Shown in pieces: positions 51,916 to 59,810 of a stretch of 64,000 nucleotides of DNA. This DNA is from Bacillota bacterium (GTDB lineage Bacteria > Bacillota > Clostridia > Peptostreptococcales > Anaerovoracaceae): NCBI GenBank assembly GCA_028724585.1, contig JAQYCQ010000002.1, forward strand, positions 1-64,000, in the 5' to 3' direction. The translations under genes and the position numbers were made by a program. The notes under the pieces were generated by a model. It worked only from the letters and a program-made list of their open reading frames with translations. It did not search any database and was not told the DNA's origin. Positions within the stretch are counted from its first letter, which is position 1. The number at the start of each line of letters is the position of its first letter.

Positions 51916-52015
51916 TTTTAGGATTTTACGCTCATTTTATATCGTTATCAATGTATTTTAGGATTTTACGCTCATTTTATATTTCAACCAGTAAGTTTTA
52001 GGATTTTACACTCAT
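51916..52015 (-). promoter_or_regulatory. Three 40-bp-spaced repeats each encoding MSVKS-stop
   Basis: Copies at 51916-51942, 51956-51982 and 51996-52015 start exactly 40 bp apart. On the minus strand each contains ATG-AGY-GTA-AAA-TCC-TAA (51918-51935, 51958-51975, 51998-52015). The serine codon varies synonymously (AGC, AGC, AGT). The last stop is followed by AAGGAGGAATGATTATG, the ribosome site and start of the ATPase gene. A leader-peptide or autoregulatory operator role is likely. Confidence 0.65.
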
Positions 52016-52069
52016 AAAACGTTTGAGATCGTGGTTCAGAACAAAGCTGCTATGAATATTTACTGCTTT

Positions 52070-52131
52070 CGTCCGCTCCGCGGACATTGCTTACGCTGCA
52101 GACAGCGAACTTAATGTATATGCGCAGCCCG
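52070..52131 (+). repeat. 62-bp direct repeat, right copy
   Basis: Two substitutions from 50583-50644; contains the TCC palindrome at 52071-52085. Confidence 0.85.
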
Positions 52132-52220
52132 AAGGCAGTCTGACGCAGCAGCGGAAGCAAATTTGGCACGTCATCCTAACACAGCGACTGTGGAGCCGTC
52201 GTCATCCGCTCATGCATGTT

Positions 52221-52258
52221 TATGCATAATTATAAATTTTTCTGCATAAATATTAATA
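52221..52258. promoter_or_regulatory. Paired ARG boxes (ArgR/AhrC operator) of argGH
   Basis: Two 18-bp sites, TATGCATAATTATAAATT (52221-52238) and TCTGCATAAATATTAATA (52241-52258), each close to the TNTGNATWWWWATNCANA consensus and separated by two bases, the geometry bound by an ArgR hexamer. They lie immediately upstream of the -35. Confidence 0.7.
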
Positions 52259-52264
52259 TTCGTA

Positions 52265-52293
52265 TTGTATACGCAGATTTCTTGTGGTATACT
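52265..52293 (+). promoter_or_regulatory. argG promoter
   Basis: TTGTAT (52265-52270), 17-base spacer, TATACT (52288-52293), 73 bp before the ATG. Confidence 0.7.
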
Positions 52294-52366
52294 ACGTCCA
52301 TCGAAAGAAAAAGCAAAGAGCTTTTCAGATATCAAATTCAGAACATTCTATCACGGAGGCATAAAA

Positions 52367-53596
52367 ATGGCAGATAATAAAAAAGTAATACTCGCTTATT
52401 CAGGCGGACTCGATACTTCAGTAATCCTCACATGGCTCATGGAAAAAGGCTACGAGGTCATCGCAGCTTGCGTAGACGTAGGCCAGGACGACATTATGTC
52501 AGAGGTCGAAGAAAAAGCTTACGCTACAGGCGCAAAGAAGTGCTACATCGTAGACGACAAAGAGACATTCATCAAGGACTACGTATGGAAGGGCGTTAAG
52601 GCAGACGCTATCTACGAAAACGACTACCTGCTCGGCACAGCTTACGCTCGTCCGCTGATCGCCAAGGAGCTGGTAAAGATCGCTCACGCTGAAGGCGCTG
52701 ACACCATCGCCCACGGCTGCACAGGCAAGGGCAACGATCAGGTACGTTTCGAGTCAGGCATCCACGCTCTCGATCCTTCCCTCAAGGTCATCGCTCCATG
52801 GCGTGAATGGGATATGAAGTCCCGTGAGGACCTCATCAACTACGCCGCTGAAAAGAAGATCCCTATCAGCGCTACACTGAAGAAGATCTACAGCCGTGAC
52901 CAGAACCTCTGGCACATCAGCCACGAAGGCGGCAACCTGGAAGATCCGTGGAACATCCACGAAGATGACATCCACGTTATGTCAAAGACTCCTGAGGCTG
53001 CTCCTGACGAGCCTGAATATATAGACATCACCTTCGACAAGGGCGTACCTGTAGCTCTTAACGGCGAAGACCTGGGACCTGTTGAGATCGTTGAAAAGCT
53101 GAACGAGCTCGGCGCCAAGCACGGTGTCGGCACTATCGATATCGTAGAGAGCCGTCTGGTAGGCATGAAGTCAAGAGGCGTATACGAGACACCGGGAGGC
53201 ACTATCATCTACAAGGCTCACCAGGATCTCGAAAAGCTGGTCCTCGACAGAGAAACTATCATGTTCAAGAACCACGTAGCTATCAAATATGCTCAGATCC
53301 TTTACGATGGACAGTGGTTCACTCCGCTCAAGGACGCTCTCGACGCATTCGTAGACTCAACTCAGGATGTCGTAACAGGCGTAGTAAAAATGAAGCTCTA
53401 CAAGGGCAGCGCTGTTCCTGCAGCTTCTAAGTCAAAGTACTCCCTCTTCAACGAAGCTTTCGCTACATTCGGCGAAGACGAAGTTTACGACCAGAGCGAC
53501 GCAGAAGGATTCATCAACCTCTTCTCACTCACTCAGAAGATCCGCGCCATCAACTGCAAGCAGAACGGTATCCCTTCAAAATACACTGAAGACTAA
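52367..53596 (+). CDS. argG: Argininosuccinate synthase
   Basis: 409 residues from ATG 52367, seven bases after GGAGG; a longer frame runs back over the promoter and is not used. The PP-loop is AYSGGLDTS at about 10-18, with HGCTGKGNDQVRFE and the ATP/citrulline segments typical of type I ArgG. It joins citrulline and aspartate with ATP. ARG boxes upstream imply repression by arginine. A terminator and palindrome separate it from argH. Confidence 0.97.
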   Translation: MADNKKVILAYSGGLDTSVILTWLMEKGYEVIAACVDVGQDDIMSEVEEKAYATGAKKCYIVDDKETFIKDYVWKGVKADAIYENDYLLGTAYARPLIAKELVKIAHAEGADTIAHGCTGKGNDQVRFESGIHALDPSLKVIAPWREWDMKSREDLINYAAEKKIPISATLKKIYSRDQNLWHISHEGGNLEDPWNIHEDDIHVMSKTPEAAPDEPEYIDITFDKGVPVALNGEDLGPVEIVEKLNELGAKHGVGTIDIVESRLVGMKSRGVYETPGGTIIYKAHQDLEKLVLDRETIMFKNHVAIKYAQILYDGQWFTPLKDALDAFVDSTQDVVTGVVKMKLYKGSAVPAASKSKYSLFNEAFATFGEDEVYDQSDAEGFINLFSLTQKIRAINCKQNGIPSKYTED

Positions 53597-53620
53597 GATC
53601 CGCATTTTACACACACACTT

Positions 53621-53657
53621 AGGCGCCGGAAACCAACGCGGCTTCCGGCGCCTTTTA
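53621..53657 (+). terminator. Terminator between argG and argH
   Basis: AGGCGCCGGAA pairs with TTCCGGCGCCT across a 12-nt loop and is followed by TTTAC. argH, 84 bp further, therefore depends on readthrough or its own promoter. Confidence 0.8.
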
Positions 53658-53685
53658 CTAGTTTGCGCGCCGGCAGGCGCGTTCC

Positions 53686-53700
53686 GTCCGCGGAGCGGAC
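53686..53700. repeat. GGA palindrome between argG and argH
   Basis: GTCCGC-GGA-GCGGAC, preceded by an imperfect GCGCGCCGGCAGGCGCG hairpin. Confidence 0.8.
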
Positions 53701-53740
53701 GCGGGATCCGCGATCTATTCATTCATATAAGGAGAAAAAT

Positions 53741-55129
53741 ATGTCAGATAAATTATGGGGCGGCCGATTCACAAAGAACGAAAGCCAGTCGGCCCTGGAA
53801 TTCAACGCTTCTATCGGCTTCGACAAGAGGCTTTACCGCCAGGATATAGCGGGCAGCAGAGCTCACGCCAAGATGCTTGCAAAGTGCGGCATCATCTCCC
53901 AGGAGGATGCCGAAGCCATAGACAAGGGACTGGAAGGCATACTTCAGGATATAGAAGACGGAAAGATAGAGTTCACTATCGACAACGAAGACATCCACAT
54001 GAACATAGAGAGCATCCTCACAGAGAGGATCGGCGAGCCGGGCAAGCGTCTGCACACAGCGCGTTCTAGAAACGACCAGGTTGCTGTCGACTTCAGGATG
54101 TGGACACGCGAGGCTGTCGAGAACACCATGACAGACCTTAAGCGCGTCATGCACTCCATCTACGATAAGGCAGAAGAAGGCCAGGACATCATCATGCCGG
54201 GATACACTCATCTGCAGAGAGCTCAGCCGGTAACCTTCGCTTTCTATATGATGGCATATTTCCAGATGTTCAAGCGCGATTACAGCCGTTTCGAGGACTG
54301 CCTCAAGCGTATGAACGAGAACCCGCTCGGCGCCGGAGCCATGTCGGGGACCGGCTATGTTACAGACCGCCAGTTCACTACTGAAGCTCTGGGCTTCGAC
54401 CGCGTCTGCGCCAATGCCATGGACGCTGTCAGCGACCGCGACTACGCCCTCGAATACCTGAGCAATGCTTCCATCTGCGCCATGCATCTGTCCAGATTCT
54501 GCGAGGAGCTCATCCTCTGGTCCAGCGCTGAATTCAGCTTTATCGAGATCGACGACGCCTACAGCACAGGCTCCAGCATCATGCCTCAGAAGAAAAATCC
54601 TGATATGGCAGAGCTCATCCGCGGAAAGACCGGCCGCGTCTACGGCGACATGATGACTCTCTTCACCATCATGAAGGGCCTCCCTCTCGCCTACAACAAG
54701 GACATGCAGGAGGACAAGCCGCCAGTATTCGATGCCTACGACACCCTTTCGGCCTGCATAAACATATTCGCCGACATGCTCGATACCATGACAGTCAAAG
54801 CCGAAAATATGGCAAATGCCGCTTCCAAGGGCTTCACTAATGCCACGGACGCCGCCGACTACCTGGTATCCAAGGGCGTTCCGTTCAGGGAATGCCACGC
54901 TATCATCGGCGAGATCGTGCTTTATTGCATCAACCACGGCAAGGCTATAGAAGAGCTCACTCTCGACCAGCTCCGTGACTTTGCCCCTGAGTTCGATGAG
55001 GACGTTTATCAGAGGATAGATATCCGTTCATGCATAAAAGCCAAGAGATCCGAAGGCTCCACTTCCTTCGACAGCGTAAAGAAGATGCTGGCTGACTCAA
55101 AGGATTATCTGGACGGATTAGACAAATAA
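53741..55129 (+). CDS. argH: Argininosuccinate lyase
   Basis: 462 residues from ATG 53741, ten bases after AAGGAG; the longer frame would read through the palindrome. KLWGGRFTKN opens the protein, and the fumarase-superfamily loop GSSIMPQKKNPD holds the catalytic serine. It splits argininosuccinate into arginine and fumarate, the last step of the pathway. Confidence 0.97.
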   Translation: MSDKLWGGRFTKNESQSALEFNASIGFDKRLYRQDIAGSRAHAKMLAKCGIISQEDAEAIDKGLEGILQDIEDGKIEFTIDNEDIHMNIESILTERIGEPGKRLHTARSRNDQVAVDFRMWTREAVENTMTDLKRVMHSIYDKAEEGQDIIMPGYTHLQRAQPVTFAFYMMAYFQMFKRDYSRFEDCLKRMNENPLGAGAMSGTGYVTDRQFTTEALGFDRVCANAMDAVSDRDYALEYLSNASICAMHLSRFCEELILWSSAEFSFIEIDDAYSTGSSIMPQKKNPDMAELIRGKTGRVYGDMMTLFTIMKGLPLAYNKDMQEDKPPVFDAYDTLSACINIFADMLDTMTVKAENMANAASKGFTNATDAADYLVSKGVPFRECHAIIGEIVLYCINHGKAIEELTLDQLRDFAPEFDEDVYQRIDIRSCIKAKRSEGSTSFDSVKKMLADSKDYLDGLDK

Positions 55130-55149
55130 CAATTTAAAAAGATTCAAAA

Positions 55150-55204
55150 GGCCCGCGGACCGGCCCCGGACGGTATCTCATCCCTGCCGGCCGGACCGCG
55201 GCCC
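55150..55204. repeat. Long imperfect GC-rich inverted repeat
   Basis: GGCCCGCGGACCGGCC at the left pairs with GGCCGGACCGCGGCCC at the right around a 23-nt loop. It lies just after argH; no T-run follows. Confidence 0.55.
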
Positions 55205-55208
55205 TCCC

Positions 55209-55241
55209 GTGCGCTCCGCGCACCCTGCCGGCGGAGCCAGC
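55209..55241. repeat. Pair of TCC/GGA palindromes
   Basis: GTGCGC-TCC-GCGCAC (55209-55223) and an imperfect GCCGGC-GGA-GCCAGC (55227-55241). Confidence 0.75.
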
Positions 55242-55260
55242 GTAAACCGCGCATATACAG

Positions 55261-55322
55261 AAAGTCCCGCATCGCCGGGGCAGATCGCTGACTGACCTGC
55301 CCCGGCGCCGCGGGACTTTTTC
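55261..55322. terminator. Strong bidirectional terminator
   Basis: AAAGTCCCGC pairs with GCGGGACTTT, and inside it CGCCGGGGCAG pairs perfectly with CTGCCCCGGCG. It lies between convergent argH and the Old Yellow Enzyme gene; the plus side ends in TTTTTCC, the minus side in CTTTCTG. Confidence 0.85.
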
Positions 55323-55355
55323 CTTTAAGCGCGGGCGCGCTTTTATCCATATTTA

Positions 55356-56408
55356 TTATTTATTGAACACGCATCTGTGGCCCGGAGTCTTGTAACATCC
55401 GTTGCAGGATACGCACTGGGCTCTGTAGTTCCTGTCCTCTTTCCAGAGGTTAGGCAGCTGCGGCTCCCTGATGAGAGGCCTGGCGAGCGCTATGAAATCG
55501 GCGTTCTCGTCGTTTAAGATCGTCTCCATGCTCTCGATGGACCTGTTGCCGCCTGTGAGTATGACCGGCATGTCTGAGATGCTCTTTACGCTCAGGCTGT
55601 AATCCTTGAAGTAACCCTCCTCGGAAGGTACGTCGAAGTCTGTCCTGGAAGGATGGGCCCCGCTTATATCGAGACCGTCCAGCCCGTGCTCTTCCAGTGT
55701 CATAACTGTCGTAAGGGCGTCTGAGATGGTGACGCCGCCCTCTACTCCATCGTAGAAATTGATCTTGGCCAGGAGTGTCAGGCCCGGAGCCTTTTCCTTA
55801 ATAGCATCGAGTATCTCGGCGAGTATCCTTGAGCGCTTGTATGAAGCGCCTCCGAAGTCATCGCTCCTGTGATTGTAGTAAGGACTGCAGAAGCGGCTGA
55901 GTAAATAACCGTGGGCAGCATGGAGCTCTATGCCGTCGAATCCGGCTTCGTCCGCTCTTCTGGCTGCTTCGGCGAAATCGTCGATTATCTGCTGTATATC
56001 TTCACTGTCCAGCTCGTCTATATCGAGCTGCTTCCCATCCTTTACGTACTGGTTGGCAGCCAGCTGGGATATTATCCTGCAGTCAAAGCTGTGGACCTCA
56101 TCCGTAAGCTTCCTGTACTCATCGATCATTTCATCCCTGTCCAGCTTCATCGAAAGCGGAAGGGCAGGGTCCTCCCCGTTTACAGCGGTAAAGCCGGTGA
56201 TGATAGTACCTACTCCGCCGCGTGCCAGCTCTCTGTAGACTTCCATGATCTCGTCGCTGAGTTTTCCTTCTTCATCGGCAAGGCTCTCCAGGGTGGCTGA
56301 ACGGATCAGCCTGTTCTTTACGGTCATATTTCCCAGATGGTCTTCCTCAAATATCTTCTTGTCGACTCTGTCGGGATCGACTCCGAAGAAAAGATCCTCT
56401 TCTTTCAT
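55356..56408 (-). CDS. Old Yellow Enzyme family NADH:flavin oxidoreductase
   Basis: 350 residues forming one TIM barrel. VKNRLIRSATLESLADEEG is the N-terminal FMN block, and FDGIELHAAHGYLLSRFCSPYYNHRSDDFGG holds the HAAHGYL substrate histidines. The C-terminal CVSCNGCYKTPGHRC is a cysteine-rich tail found in several clostridial single-domain members. The domain reduces activated alkenes with FMN; the fused Fe-S/FAD domains of 2,4-dienoyl-CoA reductases are absent. ATG 56408 follows AGGAGAG. Confidence 0.9.
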   Translation of the reverse strand: MKEEDLFFGVDPDRVDKKIFEEDHLGNMTVKNRLIRSATLESLADEEGKLSDEIMEVYRELARGGVGTIITGFTAVNGEDPALPLSMKLDRDEMIDEYRKLTDEVHSFDCRIISQLAANQYVKDGKQLDIDELDSEDIQQIIDDFAEAARRADEAGFDGIELHAAHGYLLSRFCSPYYNHRSDDFGGASYKRSRILAEILDAIKEKAPGLTLLAKINFYDGVEGGVTISDALTTVMTLEEHGLDGLDISGAHPSRTDFDVPSEEGYFKDYSLSVKSISDMPVILTGGNRSIESMETILNDENADFIALARPLIREPQLPNLWKEDRNYRAQCVSCNGCYKTPGHRCVFNK

Positions 56409-56442
56409 TTATCTCTCCTATTCCCGGTCCGCCGGAAACGCG

Positions 56443-57579
56443 CTAATCATCCAGGTAACCGTTTAATATCTTTATCCTGCTAGGGTGCTTGAGCTTCCTT
56501 ATAGCCTTGGCTTCTATCTGACGGATCCTCTCTCTGGTAACGTCCATCTGTCTGCCGACTTCCTCCAGAGTGCGCGGGCGTCCGTCCTTGAGGCCGAACC
56601 TGAGCTCGAGAACGTTCTGCTCCCTCTCTGTAAGAGTATCGAGCACTTCCACCAGCTGATCCTTGAGCATTGAGTAAGCAGCCGCTTCGTCCGGAGTCTG
56701 TCTGTCGTTATCCGGAATGAAGTCTCCAAGATGGCTGTCGTCCTCCTCGCCTATAGGAGTCTCGAGGGATACAGGCTCCTGGGCTATCCTCTGGATCTCC
56801 ATCACTTTTTCAACCGTTATATCCATCTCGGCAGCGATCTCTTCAGGCGTCGGCTCGCGTCCGAGGTCCTGCATGAGCTGTCTGGAAACCCTGATCAATT
56901 TATTGATAGTCTCGACCATATGTACCGGGATCCTGATAGTCCTGGCCTGGTCGGCGATAGCCCTGGTGATGGACTGCCTGATCCACCATGTGGCATATGT
57001 ACTGAATTTATAGCCTTTAGTGTAGTCAAACTTGCTGACAGCCTTTATCAAGCCCAGGTTTCCTTCCTGGATCAGATCAAGGAACTGCATGCCGCGTCCC
57101 ACATATCTCTTGGCTATGCTGACCACCAGTCTGAGGTTGGCTTCGCAGAGCTTTTTGCGGGCTTCCTCGTCCCCAGCCTCTATCCTCTTGGCCAGATCTA
57201 TCTCTTCCTCTGCCGAAAGGAGAGGAACCTTTCCGATCTCTTTGAGGTACATCCTCACCGGGTCATCTACAGGGATGCCGGCAGACATATCCTTTTCGAA
57301 ATTGCCAGTCGATTTTGTCTTGCTGTCCTTGCCAGAATCCTTATCGTCTTCCTCGATCTCCCTGAGATCAGATTCGTTCGGGTCGGAATCCGCTATGATA
57401 TTGATCCCGTTCGACTGCAGGCTTCTTATGACCTTGAGCTGCTGCTGGCGAGTAACTTTTATACCCTCGAACTCTCCTGCTATCTCGTCTCTGGTCAGGA
57501 CGCCTTCTTTTTTCCCCTTTTTTGTTAGATTGTCTAATATATTCTGAATTTCAATGCCGCTGGCATTCTTTTCAGCCAT
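56443..57579 (-). CDS. rpoD: Primary sigma factor SigA/RpoD
   Basis: 378 residues from ATG 57579, ten bases after GGGGGTG. Region 1.1 (residues 8-60) is followed by an acidic linker, [11 protein letters not shown] (region 1.2), [26 protein letters not shown] (2.3-2.4), and [27 protein letters not shown] (4.2). The large non-conserved insertion of enterobacterial RpoD is absent, as in Firmicutes. dnaG, usually directly upstream in Firmicutes, is missing here; 367 bp of non-coding sequence lies there. Confidence 0.97.
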   Translation of the reverse strand: MAEKNASGIEIQNILDNLTKKGKKEGVLTRDEIAGEFEGIKVTRQQQLKVIRSLQSNGINIIADSDPNESDLREIEEDDKDSGKDSKTKSTGNFEKDMSAGIPVDDPVRMYLKEIGKVPLLSAEEEIDLAKRIEAGDEEARKKLCEANLRLVVSIAKRYVGRGMQFLDLIQEGNLGLIKAVSKFDYTKGYKFSTYATWWIRQSITRAIADQARTIRIPVHMVETINKLIRVSRQLMQDLGREPTPEEIAAEMDITVEKVMEIQRIAQEPVSLETPIGEEDDSHLGDFIPDNDRQTPDEAAAYSMLKDQLVEVLDTLTEREQNVLELRFGLKDGRPRTLEEVGRQMDVTRERIRQIEAKAIRKLKHPSRIKILNGYLDD

Positions 57580-57973
57580 AGATGATACACCCCCGATACT
57601 TATCAAATATCAGCTGTAAAGCCAATGCTTCCGCAGAAGCCTGACCCGCCGCTGTGATATTCGTTTCAGGATTAACGTATTATTTATTTCCAGAAAGCCC
57701 TCTGAATAGAATAAGGACTGGCTGACCTCTTTATCCCTTTTACAGCTTCCCGCGTTTTGTGTTTACCGTATTTTTATTTCCAAAACCGGGCCCGTCTAAA
57801 CGCCTGCAGCCAACAAAAGATATGAAAACGTGATAGATAACGCAAAAAACGCAGGCACTTACCCCTTCCTTACTTCAGGTTGAATAATTGTCCGCCACCT
57901 TTTATAATAGTTTATTATTGTACACGAAATCAATAGCCAGTGTCCACATTTTTATTTATGAAAGGATTTAAAT
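57580..57973. other. Divergent region between rpoD and the phosphodiesterase gene
   Basis: 394 bp, no gene. On the minus strand TGGACA, an 18-base spacer and TACAAT near 57925-57955 may be the rpoD promoter, giving a leader of over 300 nt with a GCCTGC/GCAGGC pairing near 57803-57855. The plus strand has a clear promoter at 57880-57908. Confidence 0.5.
57880..57908 (+). promoter_or_regulatory. Promoter of the phosphodiesterase gene
   Basis: TTGAAT (57880-57885), 17-base spacer, TATAAT (57903-57908), 65 bp before the start. Confidence 0.7.
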
Positions 57974-58525
57974 ATGAAGATTCTCATAGCTTCCGATATT
58001 CACGGCAGCGCAAAATACTGTGAAATGCTCCTAGAAGCATACAATAAAGTACAGCCGGATAAGCTGCTCCTGCTGGGAGACCTGCTCTACCACGGCCCGA
58101 GGAACGCTCTCCCTTACGATTACGATACAAAGCGCACTATGGAGATCCTCAACTCCCTGAAAAATGAGATTATCGCGGTCCGCGGCAACTGCGACGCCGA
58201 AGTCGACCAGATGGTACTCGACTTCCCGATCATGAACGACTACGAGCAGATAGAGGCCGACGGTATCAAGATGTTCGCCACCCACGGCCACCACTACAGC
58301 CCTGTGACTCCGCCTCCGTTCGTCGAGATGGACGTGCTCCTCAACGGTCACACACACATCCCTGTGATCAAAAAATATGACGGCTTCGTCTACGTAAATC
58401 CGGGCTCCGTCTCCATCCCTAAAGCAGACTCGGACCACAGCTTCGCCATATTCGACAAGGGCGTGATCACTCTCAACAGGCTGGATGACCTGAGCGAATA
58501 CGACCGCATAGACCTGAACGAATAA
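57974..58525 (+). CDS. YfcE/MJ0936-family phosphodiesterase
   Basis: 183 residues with the compact metallophosphoesterase pattern: ASDIHGS, LLGDLLYHG, VRGNCDAEVDQ, THGHHYS and NGHTHIP, ending NPGSVSIPK. YfcE and MJ0936 hydrolyse phosphodiesters with Mn2+ in vitro; the natural substrate is unknown. GAAAGGA precedes the ATG. It is monocistronic. Confidence 0.92.
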   Translation: MKILIASDIHGSAKYCEMLLEAYNKVQPDKLLLLGDLLYHGPRNALPYDYDTKRTMEILNSLKNEIIAVRGNCDAEVDQMVLDFPIMNDYEQIEADGIKMFATHGHHYSPVTPPPFVEMDVLLNGHTHIPVIKKYDGFVYVNPGSVSIPKADSDHSFAIFDKGVITLNRLDDLSEYDRIDLNE

Positions 58526-58540
58526 AGATAAAGGGCACGC

Positions 58541-58572
58541 GTCAGCTCCGCTGACAGGGCGCTCCGCGCGCC
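58541..58572. repeat. Pair of TCC palindromes
   Basis: GTCAGC-TCC-GCTGAC (58541-58555) and GGCGC-TCC-GCGCGCC (58558-58572, imperfect), in the convergent gap before argC. Confidence 0.75.
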
Positions 58573-58615
58573 ATCGTCCATGATGAAGAACCGCGGGATA
58601 TCATAAACGAACAAA

Positions 58616-58659
58616 GCCGCCCGGCAGCAGTAAATATCCGCTGCCGGGCGGCCTTTTTT
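58616..58659 (+). terminator. Terminator of the phosphodiesterase gene
   Basis: Perfect 13-bp stem GCCGCCCGGCAGC/GCTGCCGGGCGGC followed by CTTTTTT; ends eight bases from the argC stop and probably also stops argC transcripts weakly. Confidence 0.88.
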
Positions 58660-58666
58660 ATGCTTT

Positions 58667-59710
58667 TTATGGAGCTACGATAGAAAGGTTGGAAAGGCCT
58701 TCAGCCTCGTCGAGCCCGCAGATGATGTTCATGTTCTGGACAGCCTGTCCCGCTGCTCCCTTTACCATGTTATCGATGCAACTGGAGATGATGACCCTGT
58801 GAGTCCTCTCGTCAACTCTGGCGCTGAGATCGCAGTAGTTGGATCCAACTACGAAACGGCTCTCGCACATGCCCTTTCTGATACGTACGAACTTTTCGTC
58901 TCCGTAAGCGTTCTCGAGAACATCATAGATGTCGTCGGTAGTAACGTTCTTGTTGAGGTCAGCGTAGATAGTAGCGAAGATACCGTGCTTCATAGGCATG
59001 AGGTGCGGTGTGAACTGTACCATGATGTCTTTGCCGGCAGCCTTTGAGACCTCCTGCTCTATCTCAGGAGTGTGTCTGTGGTGGGCAATCCCGTAAGCCT
59101 TTACGCTCTCTCCGGCCTCGCTGTAGAGGAGAGAGATATCCTTTTTACGGCCTGAACCGGTGATTCCGCTCTTTGCGTCGATGATGATGTGGTTGGTATC
59201 GATGAGGCCCTCTTCTCTTACCAGAGCTGATACAGCTATGATGCTGGCTGTAGTGTAGCAGCCAGGGTTTGCTACCAGGCTGGCGCCCTTGATCTGGTCT
59301 CTCCAGAGCTCCGGAAGTCCGTATACCTTCTGGGCGAGGAGTTCCTTAGCCTGATGCTCCGTCTTGTACCATTCTTCGTAGACCTTTACGTCGTCCAGTC
59401 TGTAGTCGGCGCTGAAGTCTACCATCTTTTTGCCTGCTGCCATAGCCTTCTTCGCGATATCGAAAGAGAGGCCGTTAGGAAGAGCCGTAAATACTACGTC
59501 AACGTCTCCGATAGCGTCCTTCGCTTCCTCTGTCGAGAGGAGAGTCTGGTCGCAGATCTCGTAATACTGCGGATAGATCTCGCTGAACTTCTGTCCCGCG
59601 TATGAATTTGATGAAACGAATGCCACCTCTGCGTCAGGGTGGTTTGTGAGGATGCCTACGAGAGTCTGTCCTGCGTATCCCGTGGCACCGATGATTCCTG
59701 CTTTTACCAT
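58667..59710 (-). CDS. argC: N-acetyl-gamma-glutamyl-phosphate reductase
   Basis: 347 residues. GIIGATGYAGQTLV binds NADPH, FTALPNG is conserved, and the catalytic cysteine is C151 in LVANPGCYTT. It reduces the acyl phosphate made by ArgB to the semialdehyde. It is the third gene of argB-argJ-argC, 100 bp after argJ. Confidence 0.97.
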   Translation of the reverse strand: MVKAGIIGATGYAGQTLVGILTNHPDAEVAFVSSNSYAGQKFSEIYPQYYEICDQTLLSTEEAKDAIGDVDVVFTALPNGLSFDIAKKAMAAGKKMVDFSADYRLDDVKVYEEWYKTEHQAKELLAQKVYGLPELWRDQIKGASLVANPGCYTTASIIAVSALVREEGLIDTNHIIIDAKSGITGSGRKKDISLLYSEAGESVKAYGIAHHRHTPEIEQEVSKAAGKDIMVQFTPHLMPMKHGIFATIYADLNKNVTTDDIYDVLENAYGDEKFVRIRKGMCESRFVVGSNYCDLSARVDERTHRVIISSCIDNMVKGAAGQAVQNMNIICGLDEAEGLSNLSIVAP

Positions 59711-59810
59711 GTCAAAACCCGATTCCTTGTTATCCTAGCTATATCTTATCTCTGTTTTCAATATATACGAGCCGGCTTCCGCCCTGAGGCATCGACCGGC
59801 TTTAAAATCT

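Larger units (their letters stand above)
51904..52366. other. Intergenic region between the DUF4143 gene and argG
   Basis: No gene. In order: the MSVKS repeats, a 62-bp repeat copy, two ARG boxes, the argG promoter and leader. Confidence 0.75.

Noticed and set aside
51916..52015. Three 20-27 bp repeats at regular spacing taken as a short CRISPR array
   Set aside because: The gaps between repeats are only 13 bp, the repeats read straight into a gene's ribosome site, and no cas gene is present.
52265..52366. N-terminal extension of ArgG
   Set aside because: It runs through the promoter; GGAGG seven bases before ATG 52367 marks the real start.
53753..54937. 394-codon minus-strand open frame opposite argH
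   Set aside because: Antisense to argH, with composition explained by argH codon use.
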